Source of the DNA: Acidobacteria bacterium Mor1 | Lineage (GTDB): Bacteria > Acidobacteriota > Polarisedimenticolia > Polarisedimenticolales > Polarisedimenticolaceae | Direction of reading: 5' to 3' | DNA: 64,000 nucleotides | Assembly: GCA_001664505.1 (NCBI GenBank) | Contig: CP011806.1 | Coordinates: 2,642,904-2,706,903 of the forward strand | Shown here: one piece after another, positions 34,952-44,265 of the stretch | Numbering within the stretch: position 1 is the first letter of the stretch | Layout: every line of letters begins with the position of its first letter | Position numbers and translations under genes: made by a program | The notes under the pieces: model-generated | The model's input: only the letters and a program-made list of their open reading frames with translations | Database searches by the model: none | Told to the model about the DNA's origin: nothing

Positions 34952-37900
34952 ATGCATTCCCGCTTCAGCCCCGCCCCGGTCCAGCTGCTCGTCGCGAGCC
35001 TGGTCCTCCTGCTCCTGACCACCGCCTGCCCCGGCCCCGGCGACGACGGTGGCGCGCCGACCGAAGCGATCCCCGAAGAGGTCGTCCGCTTCAACAACCT
35101 CGGCACCGCCTTCCTCAGCCAGCAGGAGTGGGGAGACGCCGAGCAGGAGTTCAAGAAGGGACTCGAGCTGCGCGCCGACGATCCGGTGCTGCTGAACAAC
35201 TCGGCGGTGGCGCTGCTGCAACAGGGGGAACGGGTCGAGGAAGCAGAGGCGCTGCTGACCAAGGCGCTCGAAACCGACGCGAACAATCGATACGCCCACT
35301 ACAACATGGGCCTGCTGCAGAAGAGCCGGGGCGAGTTCGAGGCGGCGGTGACTCACTTCCAGGCGGTCGCCGATGCCGACCCCGGCGAGGTGTTCACCCA
35401 GTACAACCTAGGCTCGGCGCTGAGCCAGGTGGATCGGCTCGATGACGCCGAGACCTCCCTGCGCAAGGCTCTCGAACTGGACGCGTCCCATGTTTCCAGT
35501 CTGTACGCCCTGGGCCGGCTGCTGCTGCGCAAGGGAGAACAGGACGAAGGGAGCACGCTGATCGAGCGTTCCCAGACGCTACGTGCGAACGGTATTCCGG
35601 CGGTCGGCACCCAGTACGGCGAGGCGGGCCCCTACGCCATGGGCGTGAGCTATCCCTCGGACCGTCTCACCGCGCCGGATCCGATCGAAGTCGCCTTCTC
35701 GCTGATGCACGGACCGCCGAGCGGGGCGGACCAGCGTCCGGCGATGCACGCGGTGTTTCTCTCCGGCGACGGCCACCCGGGCCTGATCGGTCCGAAAGAG
35801 GGTGACGCTGCCGGGGGCAACCTGGTCGCGGTGGTCGGCCCCGAAGGTCCCACGCTGACCCTGCCCGAGGGGCACCAGCTGCGCGCCATGGCCAGCGGGG
35901 ACCTGGACGGCGACCGTGCCCTGGACTACGCGATCTTGATGAGTCGCGGTGGCGAAACGATGCTCCGCATCGCCGGAGGCGACGCCAACTGGATGCCGGC
36001 GCTGCCCCTGAGTCCCGGCCCTGCCGATGGAGACCTTTGCGACCTGGCTCTGGTGGATAAGGACCACGACGGGGACCTGGACGTGATGGCCTGCTGGTCC
36101 GGCGCCGGCGCCACCTGCGCCCTGTGGACCAACGACGGCAAGGCCGGCCTGACCCTCGATGCTCCGGACTTCCACAAGATCGCCATCGATGCGCCTGATG
36201 GCCCGATTTCCATCGCCTTCTCCGACGTGGACAACGACCGGGACATCGACCTCCTGGTCGGCGGTCCCAAGGGTGTGCACCTGTTCTCCAACGTGCGGGA
36301 CGGCTCCTTTGCCGATCTGTCCGACGACGCCGGCATGGGAGGCATCCTCGCCGAGACCACCTCGATCTCCTTCGCCGACTTCGACAAGGACGGCCAGATG
36401 GACCTGCTCGCCGGCCGTGCCGGCAACGTGCGGGTGCTGTGGAACGACCGGGGGCGCTTCACCGAGACCGACGCCCTTCCCGGCTTCGCCTCCAGCGGCG
36501 ACGCCTCGGCTTGCGACGGGGGTAACGCGATCCCGATGGACTACGACAACGACGGCTTCGTCGATATCGCCGCATCCAACGGTGTCTGCGAGACGGTGTT
36601 CATTCGCAACCTGGGTGGCCGCCAGTGGACCGAAAGTTTCCGCATGACCCGGGAGGGAGGCCTGACGCCGCTGATGGCGATGGATGCCGACGCCGACGGC
36701 GACCTCGATCTGGGTGTCGCAGGAAAGGATGTCTACGCGCTCCTGCGCAACGACGGCGGCAACGCCAACAACTGGCTGGCCCTCGACATGCTGGGTGTCG
36801 GCGACAACAAACGTGGGATCGGCACCAAGGTGGACGTGCTTTCGGGCGCCCTTCGCCAGAAGTTCGAGATCACCGAACCGCTGCCGCTCCACGCCGGTCT
36901 CGGCAACCGCGAAGAGGCCGACGCCGTCCGTTTGCTGTGGCCCGGTGGTGTGCTGCAGGACGAGATCAACAAGCCGGCCAACACGCCGACGGACATCGAG
37001 CAGCTCGACCGCAAGGGAACTTCCTGTCCCCTGCTCTACGCCTGGCGCGACGGGGAGTGGCAGTTCGTCACCGACTTCCTCGGCGGCGCGGCCATCGGCT
37101 ACCAGCAGGCGCCCGGCAAGTTCAACATGCCGGACACTGACGAGTACATCCTGCTCGAGGGGGGGCTCGAAGCCGAGGACGGCACCCTGCGGGTTCGCCT
37201 CAACAACCAGCTGGAAGAAGTGATCTGGTTCGACCAGGCCGAATTGGTGGTCATCGACCACCCGGCCGGCAGCCAGGTCTTCCCCAACGAGCGGCTGATG
37301 CCGGGACCGCCCTGGACCGAGTACGCCCTCTACGCGTCGCCGACGGTGCGCGAAGCCGCGGGCGCCCGGGAGGTCGAGACCGGCCGGGATGTGCTCGAGC
37401 GGCTGCGCGAGCGGGACCGCCGCTACGTCGACGGCTTCGAGCTGCTTCCGTTCAAGGGCTACGCCGAGACCCACACGCTGGAATTGAACCTGGGCGAGGT
37501 ACAACCGGGCGAGCGGGTGGTGCTGCTGCTCGACGGCTGGATCGACTACGCCGATTCCAGCGCCAACATCGGCGCGGTGCAGGCGGAGCTTTCACTGGTG
37601 CCGCCGCAGATTCACGTGCCCGCGGGCAACGGCTGGAAGCTGGCCGAGGAGCGCATGGGCTTCCCGGCCGGCCTGCCGAAGACGATGACCGTGGACGTGA
37701 CCGAGATGATCGACCCTGCCGATCCGCGGGTGCGCATCGAAACCAACATGCGCATCTACTGGGACAAGGCGCGGGTGATGGTCGGAGGCGCGGACACCGA
37801 GCTTGACGTGACGCGAGTTCCGGTGGCCACCGCAGAGCTGCGTCCCGGCGGCTTCCCCCGCTCGTTCAAGCCCGACGGCAAGAAGCCGCCGATGTACGAC

Positions 37901-38311
37901 CCGAGCGAAGTGGCGCCGGCTGCCTCCTGGAAAGCCCACGTGGGTGCCTACACTGGCTTCGGCGACGTGACCGCCCTGCTGGGCGCGATCGACGACCAGT
38001 TCGTGACCACCCGCAACGGCGACGAGGTGGAGCTGCGGTTCGCCGCGCCGGCCGCTCCCGCGGCGGGCATGGAGCGGACCTACCTGCTCTACGCCGACGG
38101 CTTCGGCAAGGACATGGACCCGAACTCCGCGGCGAACAACACGATCTGGCCGCTGCCCTTCCACGGCATGCCGTACTACCCGTACGGCCCCGAGGTAGAG
38201 CGGCCGATGACCGCCGAGGTGGAGAACCCGGGTTACCGGGTGGTGACTCCGTCGATGGACGGAATGCCGGGCGCGTATCCGGTGGAACTGGCCACGCGAA
38301 ACGCGAAGTAG
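34952..38311 (+). CDS. TPR-FG-GAP-UnbV lipoprotein
   Basis: 1119 residues. A lipoprotein signal (LLLTTACPG, Cys about 27) is followed by four to five TPR repeats (about 45-200; FNNLGTAFLSQQEWGDAEQE, YNMGLLQKSRGEFEAAVTHF, YNLGSALSQVDRLDDAETSL). An FG-GAP propeller (about 300-600) has DLDGDRALDYAILM, DKDHDGDLDVMACW, DVDNDRDIDLLVGG, DFDKDGQMDLLAG and DADADGDLDLGV. An ASPIC/UnbV-like module (about 605-680) includes NNWLALDMLGVGDNKRGIG. The last 430 residues are a beta-rich region I do not recognise. It is likely anchored in the outer membrane or facing the periplasm. Its domains echo the cytochrome/CRTAC1 pair at 21-25.7 kb, there split over two proteins. Confidence 0.82.
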   Translation: MHSRFSPAPVQLLVASLVLLLLTTACPGPGDDGGAPTEAIPEEVVRFNNLGTAFLSQQEWGDAEQEFKKGLELRADDPVLLNNSAVALLQQGERVEEAEALLTKALETDANNRYAHYNMGLLQKSRGEFEAAVTHFQAVADADPGEVFTQYNLGSALSQVDRLDDAETSLRKALELDASHVSSLYALGRLLLRKGEQDEGSTLIERSQTLRANGIPAVGTQYGEAGPYAMGVSYPSDRLTAPDPIEVAFSLMHGPPSGADQRPAMHAVFLSGDGHPGLIGPKEGDAAGGNLVAVVGPEGPTLTLPEGHQLRAMASGDLDGDRALDYAILMSRGGETMLRIAGGDANWMPALPLSPGPADGDLCDLALVDKDHDGDLDVMACWSGAGATCALWTNDGKAGLTLDAPDFHKIAIDAPDGPISIAFSDVDNDRDIDLLVGGPKGVHLFSNVRDGSFADLSDDAGMGGILAETTSISFADFDKDGQMDLLAGRAGNVRVLWNDRGRFTETDALPGFASSGDASACDGGNAIPMDYDNDGFVDIAASNGVCETVFIRNLGGRQWTESFRMTREGGLTPLMAMDADADGDLDLGVAGKDVYALLRNDGGNANNWLALDMLGVGDNKRGIGTKVDVLSGALRQKFEITEPLPLHAGLGNREEADAVRLLWPGGVLQDEINKPANTPTDIEQLDRKGTSCPLLYAWRDGEWQFVTDFLGGAAIGYQQAPGKFNMPDTDEYILLEGGLEAEDGTLRVRLNNQLEEVIWFDQAELVVIDHPAGSQVFPNERLMPGPPWTEYALYASPTVREAAGAREVETGRDVLERLRERDRRYVDGFELLPFKGYAETHTLELNLGEVQPGERVVLLLDGWIDYADSSANIGAVQAELSLVPPQIHVPAGNGWKLAEERMGFPAGLPKTMTVDVTEMIDPADPRVRIETNMRIYWDKARVMVGGADTELDVTRVPVATAELRPGGFPRSFKPDGKKPPMYDPSEVAPAASWKAHVGAYTGFGDVTALLGAIDDQFVTTRNGDEVELRFAAPAAPAAGMERTYLLYADGFGKDMDPNSAANNTIWPLPFHGMPYYPYGPEVERPMTAEVENPGYRVVTPSMDGMPGAYPVELATRNAK

Positions 38312-38318
38312 CGGGCGA

Positions 38319-39437
38319 CTACCGGAACTCGACCTCGGCGTTGAACCAGACGTCGACCGGCTTGCCGCCGAGACTCCCCGGCCGGTAGCCCCAGCGGGCC
38401 ACCGCCTCGGCCGCGGACTCGACGAAGCCGGGACAGAAACGCTCGCTCATCGCCGCGACGTCGAATCCGCCGTCAGGCGCGCCTGCACTCGCCCCGGCCG
38501 CGAGCGGCCGGGGTACGCAGCGCAGCATCTCCACCCGCTCGACCGCGCCACCGGCGCGCACCACGAACTGGAGCAGGACGCTGGCGCCGACTCCGGCCGC
38601 CTTGGCGGATTCGGGAAACAGCGGCCCTTCGTGAAACGGCACCGCCTGGGGCGGGGTCAGCCCTTTCATGTCGACGTGATGGACTCCGCGGTGGACCGGC
38701 ACCTCGACCGACTCGTCGAACTCCGGCGGCACGAACAGCGAGGTCATCGGCAGTTCGTTGATCCAGATGCCTGCGTAGGTGTAGCGGAAGTGCCGGCTCT
38801 CCCCTTCGTCAAGGCGCAGGGACCAGAACACCCTGACCCCGTCGAGCATGACCCAGTCACCGAAGCGAACGCGCACCGACCCTTCGGCACCTTCAGGGTT
38901 GAGCACCAGCTCCAGGGGCATGCCGTCCTCGGCCAGACAGACCGACGCAGGTTGCCCGGCGGTATCGACCATGTTCAGGTCCCGGCAAGAGCCCTCGCGG
39001 GTTTCGCGCAGCCCCCCGACGGAGAAGTCCCGGAAACGGCGCTCGATCTCGAAGAACAACAGGTGGAACTCGTGGCCCGCGACGAACGCCGCGGTCCCCT
39101 CTGAGGGGCGGCGAGCGGCCACGCCGTTTTCGTCCATGGTCCAGACCACATCTCCGACCCGGTAGATCTCGGTCTCTTCTCGTTCGGAGACCTGGCGGAA
39201 GCGGGTGCGGTCGTGGCGGATCGAATCGATCCAGGTGCGGAAACGGCCACCGGGTCCGGCGCAGTTGGCCTCGATGGAAATCGAGTCGACCTGCTCGATG
39301 GCTTCGCGGCCGCCGAGGGCCTGAAGCATGCGGTCGATCAACTGCTCGGCAGAGGGCGCAGGGGGAGCGGGCGCGGCCCAGGCCGGCGCCCCGGCCAACA
39401 ACAAGACAAGAATGATTCGCCGGATGCTCATGGCCAT
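38319..39437 (-). CDS. Exported LolA-like/TonB C-terminal domain protein
   Basis: 372 residues with a signal peptide (about 1-21, ending AWAAP). The first half (about 25-250) resembles the LolA/LppX lipoprotein-carrier fold: AEQLIDRMLQALGGREAIEQ, then YRVGDVVWTMDENG and later MLDGVRVFWSLRLDEG. The second half (about 265-372) has a TonB_C-type domain: PLFPESAKAAGVGASVLLQF, VERVEMLRC, AVARWGYRPGSLGGKPVDVW. There is no N-terminal membrane anchor or Pro-rich arm, so it is not a classical energy-transducing TonB. It may shuttle hydrophobic molecules or bind envelope proteins. Eight bases separate its end from the convergent TPR-FG-GAP gene. Confidence 0.72.
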   Translation of the reverse strand: MAMSIRRIILVLLLAGAPAWAAPAPPAPSAEQLIDRMLQALGGREAIEQVDSISIEANCAGPGGRFRTWIDSIRHDRTRFRQVSEREETEIYRVGDVVWTMDENGVAARRPSEGTAAFVAGHEFHLLFFEIERRFRDFSVGGLRETREGSCRDLNMVDTAGQPASVCLAEDGMPLELVLNPEGAEGSVRVRFGDWVMLDGVRVFWSLRLDEGESRHFRYTYAGIWINELPMTSLFVPPEFDESVEVPVHRGVHHVDMKGLTPPQAVPFHEGPLFPESAKAAGVGASVLLQFVVRAGGAVERVEMLRCVPRPLAAGASAGAPDGGFDVAAMSERFCPGFVESAAEAVARWGYRPGSLGGKPVDVWFNAEVEFR

Positions 39438-39447
39438 CCAGCCTGAC

Positions 39448-40392
39448 CTAGTGGACGGCGTTTGGCAAACCTGCGTCCAGGTAGAGCTCGAAGAACAACA
39501 GGATGCGCCGTTCGTACTCTTCCTGCGCCGCCCGATGCAGGTCGACGTGCCCCGCGCCGTCGACGATCCACAGGTCCTTGGGCTCCGGAGCCGCCTCGAA
39601 CAGCGCCCGGGTTTCGGCGGCAGTGGTCGCGAGATCGTCCCGGCCGCCGAGCAGCAGCACGGGAGCGGACACCGAGCCGATCCGCTCGAGAGGCCGCAGG
39701 TAGCCCTGGGGTATCGGGGAGCGCAACGGCAGCTGCATGGTCAGCAGCGGAAAAGCCCAGGCGCCGGGTGCACCGAAGCGCGCCCGCAGGCGATTGGCGG
39801 TGGCCAGCTCGATGCTGGAATACATCGACTCCAGCACCAACGCATCGACCGGCAAAGGCTTCTCACCGAGCACGCAGGATGCCGCGCCGAGGGAGACGCC
39901 GATGGCCGCGACCGGCTTGCCGCCGATTCGTCCCCGTAGCGCCTCGACTCCGTTTCGCACGTCCTGGGACTCGAGATAGCCGAAGGTGATCTGTTCGCCG
40001 TCACTCTCACCGTGAGCCTGAAGGTCGAGAGCGAGGGATGCGTAGCCTTGTTCCCTCAGGAATTGCGCACGGGCCAGCATGCTGCGGCGGTTGGCGCGTA
40101 CACCGTGGGCCAGCAGCACCCCGGCACGGGTCTTCCCCTCGGCCGGGATGAACCACCCCTTCAACGTGCCGCCCCGGCCATCCGCAATCGCGACCGACTC
40201 GACGGGCAAGTCCGCAGGCGGGTCCCCGATCACCGCCGGAGCCGGCGCGGCGAGAGATCCACCCATCCACCACAGGAAACCGGCCGCGAACAGCAGCGGC
40301 AGCAGCACCAGGCCCACGCGCCACCAGCCCCCTGCAGAAGGGGTTCGGGCTGCGCGTTTCTCCGCCGACCCCACGTCGACCGGCCCGCTCAC
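39448..40392 (-). CDS. Alpha/beta hydrolase, membrane-anchored
   Basis: 314 residues. One membrane helix (about 23-43) is followed by an alpha/beta-hydrolase fold: VLLAHGVRANRRSMLARAQF, LALDLQAHGESDGEQ, nucleophile elbow AIGVSLGAAS, acid in VLLLGGRDDLAT and His in VDGAGHVDLHR. This corresponds to the BAAT/FrsA-like or YfhR-like membrane-tethered hydrolases with an unspecific label in most genomes. Substrate unknown. It is on the same strand as the methyltransferase upstream and the LolA-like gene downstream, with gaps of 10-20 bases, so it may be part of one transcript. Confidence 0.85.
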   Translation of the reverse strand: MSGPVDVGSAEKRAARTPSAGGWWRVGLVLLPLLFAAGFLWWMGGSLAAPAPAVIGDPPADLPVESVAIADGRGGTLKGWFIPAEGKTRAGVLLAHGVRANRRSMLARAQFLREQGYASLALDLQAHGESDGEQITFGYLESQDVRNGVEALRGRIGGKPVAAIGVSLGAASCVLGEKPLPVDALVLESMYSSIELATANRLRARFGAPGAWAFPLLTMQLPLRSPIPQGYLRPLERIGSVSAPVLLLGGRDDLATTAAETRALFEAAPEPKDLWIVDGAGHVDLHRAAQEEYERRILLFFELYLDAGLPNAVH

Positions 40393-40408
40393 CGCTGCGT
40401 CCGTCGGT

Positions 40409-40915
40409 TCACAGCCAGCGGCGCACCCGGGACATGTAGTCCACGTAGGCCTGGCCGAACTCGTCGGTCAGGTAGCGCTCTTCCCGGGCGATCACGTAGA
40501 AGCGGATCGCCAGCAGGGCCAGGGGCAGCAGCGGCAAGACCCAGAGGATGCGGGTCAGGAACATGCCGCCGAGGTACAGCAGCGTCATCCCCACGTACAT
40601 CGGGTTGCGGGTGAAGCGGTACGGCCCGCGGATGACCAGCTGTCTGGCAGGACTGTGAGGCATCGGGCTCGTGCCCGCGACGCCGAAGGTCGCGAGCCCC
40701 CAGAATGCGAGCCCCGCACCCAGGGCGATACAGATCCAGCCTCCGATGACCCCGGCTGCGTGAAGGTTCGCCGGCAACAGGGACATGGGCCAGACCCGGT
40801 CGAGACCGTAGCCCACGGCGAAGGCGGTGACGTAGAAAAACGGGGGTGGGATGTGAATTCCCGGCGATGCGAGCTTGCCGTCAGCGGCCTTGGCGGCGGC
40901 GTTGTCCTGGGTCAT
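40409..40915 (-). CDS. Isoprenylcysteine carboxyl methyltransferase (ICMT)-like membrane protein
   Basis: 168 residues from ATG 40915, selected because AGGAGG lies five bases upstream. Membrane helices are at about 24-42, 52-72, 98-118 and 121-138. The family signature is in the C-terminal half: VIRGPYRFTRNPMYVGMTLLY (residues in GPYRFTRNPMY form the cofactor-binding loop) and REERYLTDEFGQAYVDYMSRVRRW. Bacterial members of this group methylate diverse acceptors or have unknown targets, so no substrate is proposed. It is 82 bases downstream of mgtE on the same strand. Confidence 0.86.
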   Translation of the reverse strand: MTQDNAAAKAADGKLASPGIHIPPPFFYVTAFAVGYGLDRVWPMSLLPANLHAAGVIGGWICIALGAGLAFWGLATFGVAGTSPMPHSPARQLVIRGPYRFTRNPMYVGMTLLYLGGMFLTRILWVLPLLPLALLAIRFYVIAREERYLTDEFGQAYVDYMSRVRRWL

Positions 40916-40997
40916 CGAATCCTCCTCGCCCCTTTGGCCGGCAATGGCCTTCACAGGCGGGATGGAACGCCTCGTCCCCGGGATCGGTTCCCCCGGA

Positions 40998-42374
40998 CTA
41001 GGCCAACCCCAGCACCGTGGCGGAGACGGTGAAGTAGATCAGGAGCCCGGTGATGTCGACGACGGTGGTGACGAACGGGGTGGACGAGGTCGCAGGGTCC
41101 AGGTTCAGCCGCTTGAGCAACAGCGGCAGCATCGAACCGACCACGACACCCCAGAGCACCACGCAGATCAGCGACGCGCCGACGGCCAGCGCCAGCCGCA
41201 ACCAGTTGTCGTACTGTTCGCCGAACATGTCGCCGAAGAACACCCGGGCGATACCGATGCCCGAGAGCAGGATACCCAGGGAGATACCGAACAGAATCTC
41301 CCGCTGCATGACCTTCCACCAATCTCCCGACGAGACCTCGTCCAGGGCGATGGCGCGCACGACCAGCGTCGCCGCCTGGGCCCCGCTGTTGCCGCCGCTG
41401 GAGATGATCAGCGGCACGAACAGCACCAGCACCGGCATCACCGCCATCAGGTCGTCGAAGGCGGCCATGGCGTTCAAGGTCAGGAGCTGACCGAGGAACA
41501 GGGCCACCAGCCACACGGCGCGCTTGCGGAACATCCGCGGGAAGCTGACCTGCATGTAGGGTTGTTCCAGCGCCGCCGAACCACCGATCTTCTGGATGTC
41601 CTCGGTGGCCTCTTCCTCGACGACGTCGAGCACGTCATCGACGGTCACGATGCCGAGCAGCACACCGGTGGAGTCGGTCACCGGCAACGCGACCCGGTCG
41701 GCGTCGGCGAAGGCCTTGATCGCCTCCTCCTGGTCGTCGGTGGCGGTCAGCGCGACGAACTTGCCGTCGGCGATCTCGGAGATCGGCGTCGAGGTCGGCT
41801 GGACCAACAGCTCGCGGATGCGCAGGTCGTCGATCAGCTTGCCCCGCTCGTCGACGACGTAGACGATGTTCAGCGTCTCACTGTCGTCGCCGTGCTCCCG
41901 AATGTGATCGAGCACCTGCTGAACGGTCCACTCCAGGCGCACCGCCAGTTTGTCCGGAGTCATCAACCGGCCGATGCTGTCTTCCGGATAGCCCAGGAGC
42001 TGACGGGCAACCACCCGTTCCTCGGGGGCCAGCAGGGTCAACGCCTGGACGGTCACCGCAGCCGGCAACTCCTCGAGCATCGCCGTGCGGTCATCGGGAG
42101 ACATGTCGTTGAGCACGTAGGCGACCTGCTCACGGCCCAGGCCACGGATCAACAGTTCCTGGGAGTCCGGCGGCAGATATTCGAAGGTATCCGAGGCGTG
42201 CTCGCGAGGCAGCAGGCGGAACAGCACCGCCCGATCCTCCTCGGCCAGGGAATCGATCATCTCGGCCACCTCCTGGGGCGGCCAGTCCAGCAGCATCTCC
42301 CGCAGCGTGCCGAAGCTGCGCTCGCGGAGCGCCTCCTCGATCTCGGGCTGCAACAGATAGGCGACGTTGGACAT
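40998..42374 (-). CDS. mgtE: Magnesium transporter MgtE
   Basis: 458 residues from ATG 42374 with GAGGAACCG directly upstream. The layout is an N-terminal MgtE superhelical domain (about 1-130; EMLLDWPPQEVAEMIDSLAE, ALTLLAPEERVVARQLLGYP), two CBS domains (about 135-255; RLMTPDKLAV, GIVTVDDVLDVVEEEATEDI), the plug helix and five membrane helices (about 275-455; VPLIISSGGNSGAQAATLVVR is the pore signature). The cytosolic domains close the channel at high magnesium. It is divergent from the D-aminoacylase gene with a 67-base gap; no M-box riboswitch is visible. Confidence 0.95.
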   Translation of the reverse strand: MSNVAYLLQPEIEEALRERSFGTLREMLLDWPPQEVAEMIDSLAEEDRAVLFRLLPREHASDTFEYLPPDSQELLIRGLGREQVAYVLNDMSPDDRTAMLEELPAAVTVQALTLLAPEERVVARQLLGYPEDSIGRLMTPDKLAVRLEWTVQQVLDHIREHGDDSETLNIVYVVDERGKLIDDLRIRELLVQPTSTPISEIADGKFVALTATDDQEEAIKAFADADRVALPVTDSTGVLLGIVTVDDVLDVVEEEATEDIQKIGGSAALEQPYMQVSFPRMFRKRAVWLVALFLGQLLTLNAMAAFDDLMAVMPVLVLFVPLIISSGGNSGAQAATLVVRAIALDEVSSGDWWKVMQREILFGISLGILLSGIGIARVFFGDMFGEQYDNWLRLALAVGASLICVVLWGVVVGSMLPLLLKRLNLDPATSSTPFVTTVVDITGLLIYFTVSATVLGLA

Positions 42375-42441
42375 CGGTTCCTCGGCTCGGGCGAAAGAGG
42401 CGTCAGAGTACACGAAAGGTCGAATTCGCTACCATGGATGC

Positions 42442-44229
42442 ATGCTCCGACAGAACAGGCGGCCGGGACCGGTGGAGCGATGGCGCTTGGCGGCGACGCT
42501 GGCCGCCCTCCTTGTCTACTGCGGTTGCCTGCCGGGGAACGGACCCGGCGCCCCGTCCGAGGGCGCGCCGGTGGACCTGCTGCTACGCGGCGGCAGCCTG
42601 ATCGACGGCAGCGGCTCCCCGGCCCGCATGGCCGACGTGGCCATCCGCGACGGCCGAATCGTCGCCCTCGGCGACGACGCCCGGGGCCTACCGGCCGAGC
42701 GGGAGATCGACATCGGCGGCCTGACCGTGGCCCCCGGCTTCGTCGACATCCACAGCCACGCCGACCTGATCCTGCTGGCCGACGACGAGACCCGGGAACG
42801 ACTGCTCGGCGCCAAGATCGCCCAGGGGGTCACCACCGTGGTGATCGGCAACTGCGGTCTGGGCCCGGCACCGGCCAACGACGAGGCCGCCGCGATCCTC
42901 TCCGGGGTCAACGCCTGGATGACTCCCGATGGGGTCGACGCCGGCGCCCTGACCACCGGCGAGTACCTGGACCGGCTGGACGCCCGCGGCGTGCCGCTCA
43001 ACGTGGCGACGCTGGTGCCTCATGGACCGCTGCGCATCTCCGCCACCGGCCTGACGCCGGGGGCTCCCGACGATGCGGCGCTTCACAGCATGGGCCGCGA
43101 ACTGGACCAGGCGCTTCAGGATGGCGCCTTTGGACTCTCCACCGGCTTGATCTACCCGCCGGGGATGTACAGCCCACCCGAGGAGCTGACCTACCTGGCC
43201 CTGCGGGTGGCCGCTCGCAGCGGCCTCTACACCAGCCACATCCGCGGGTCTTCCGAGACGCTGCTGCAGGCCACCGCAGAACTGATCGACATCGCGGAAC
43301 AGAGCGGCGCCCGCGTGCATCACTCACACCTCGAAGCGGTCGGCCGGGATCACTGGGGCGAAATCGCCGAGGTGCTGGCGCTTGAAGACGCCGCCCGGGA
43401 GCGCGGCCTGCGGGTCAGCCACGACATGTTCCCCTACACCCGCGCCGCCACCATGATGGTCGCGATCTTCCCACCCTGGGCGCTGGACGGCGGGGTGCCC
43501 GCGCTGCTCGAACGGCTGCGGGATCCGATCGAGCGCCGGCGCATCAAGGAATCGATCGAGAACGACCGGCCCCAGTGGCCCCCCTGGCAGCCCGGCGGCT
43601 GGCCCCACAACCTGGTCGGCGCCGTCGGCTGGGACGGGATCCTGATCGCCAGCGTCGGTCCCGGCGGCCCGGCCCGATGGGTCGGCCGCAGCCTCGCCGA
43701 CCTGGGAGCCGAACTCGGCCGCGAGCCCTTCGACGTGGTCGCGGATCTGATGCTGGAACAGGAGGGCCGGGTCGGCCAACTCGTGGCCGAGATCTCCGGC
43801 GCGCCCGGCGAGCTCGACGTGCTGCTTTCGATCCTGCAGCACCCCGCCGCGGCGTTGATCTCCGATGCCGAGGATTACGGCCGCGGGGTGCCCCATCCGG
43901 CCCACGCCGGAGCCTTCGCCCGGGCCCTGCGTCTCAACCGGGAGCGGGGACTGATGCCGCTGCCGGAGCTGGTGCGGCGGATGAGCGAATACCCCGCCGG
44001 GATCATCGGCCTGGAAGACCGGGGGAGGGTCCGGATCGGAGCCCCGGCGGACCTGGTGGTCTTCGACCCGGCAAAGGTGGTAGATAGGGCGGATTGGACG
44101 GACCCTCGGGCCCGGGCCGCGGGAATTCCCTGGGTTACGATCAACGGGGAACCGGTGGTCGAGAACGGACGTTACGTTGGAGGTTCCGCAGGCACGGTCC
44201 TGCGCAAGGGTCGGAGCGCGTCCCGCTAG
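42442..44229 (+). CDS. N-acyl-D-amino-acid deacylase-like amidohydrolase, lipoprotein
   Basis: 595 residues from ATG 42442. A lipoprotein-like signal (LVYCGCLPG, Cys about 31) precedes the amidohydrolase fold: LLLRGGSLIDGSGSPARMAD, metal-binding VDIHSHADL, GVTTVVIGNCG, HIRGSSETLL, VHHSHLEAVG and the closing IGAPADLVVFDPAKV. These match D-aminoacylases that release D-amino acids from N-acyl forms, which suits a role in recycling D-amino acids from peptidoglycan or environmental peptides. The lipobox suggests periplasmic placement. It starts a long same-strand block ending at 57.2 kb. Confidence 0.88.
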   Translation: MLRQNRRPGPVERWRLAATLAALLVYCGCLPGNGPGAPSEGAPVDLLLRGGSLIDGSGSPARMADVAIRDGRIVALGDDARGLPAEREIDIGGLTVAPGFVDIHSHADLILLADDETRERLLGAKIAQGVTTVVIGNCGLGPAPANDEAAAILSGVNAWMTPDGVDAGALTTGEYLDRLDARGVPLNVATLVPHGPLRISATGLTPGAPDDAALHSMGRELDQALQDGAFGLSTGLIYPPGMYSPPEELTYLALRVAARSGLYTSHIRGSSETLLQATAELIDIAEQSGARVHHSHLEAVGRDHWGEIAEVLALEDAARERGLRVSHDMFPYTRAATMMVAIFPPWALDGGVPALLERLRDPIERRRIKESIENDRPQWPPWQPGGWPHNLVGAVGWDGILIASVGPGGPARWVGRSLADLGAELGREPFDVVADLMLEQEGRVGQLVAEISGAPGELDVLLSILQHPAAALISDAEDYGRGVPHPAHAGAFARALRLNRERGLMPLPELVRRMSEYPAGIIGLEDRGRVRIGAPADLVVFDPAKVVDRADWTDPRARAAGIPWVTINGEPVVENGRYVGGSAGTVLRKGRSASR

Positions 44230-44265
44230 CGGGTGGCGCGTTTCACCTCATGGGAGAAACACGGG

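Noticed and set aside
40875-43385. An 836-codon plus frame across mgtE and the start of the deacylase gene
   Set aside because: It is antisense to MgtE, which has all family motifs, and then out of frame with the deacylase; Gln/His/Arg-rich composition marks it as a shadow.
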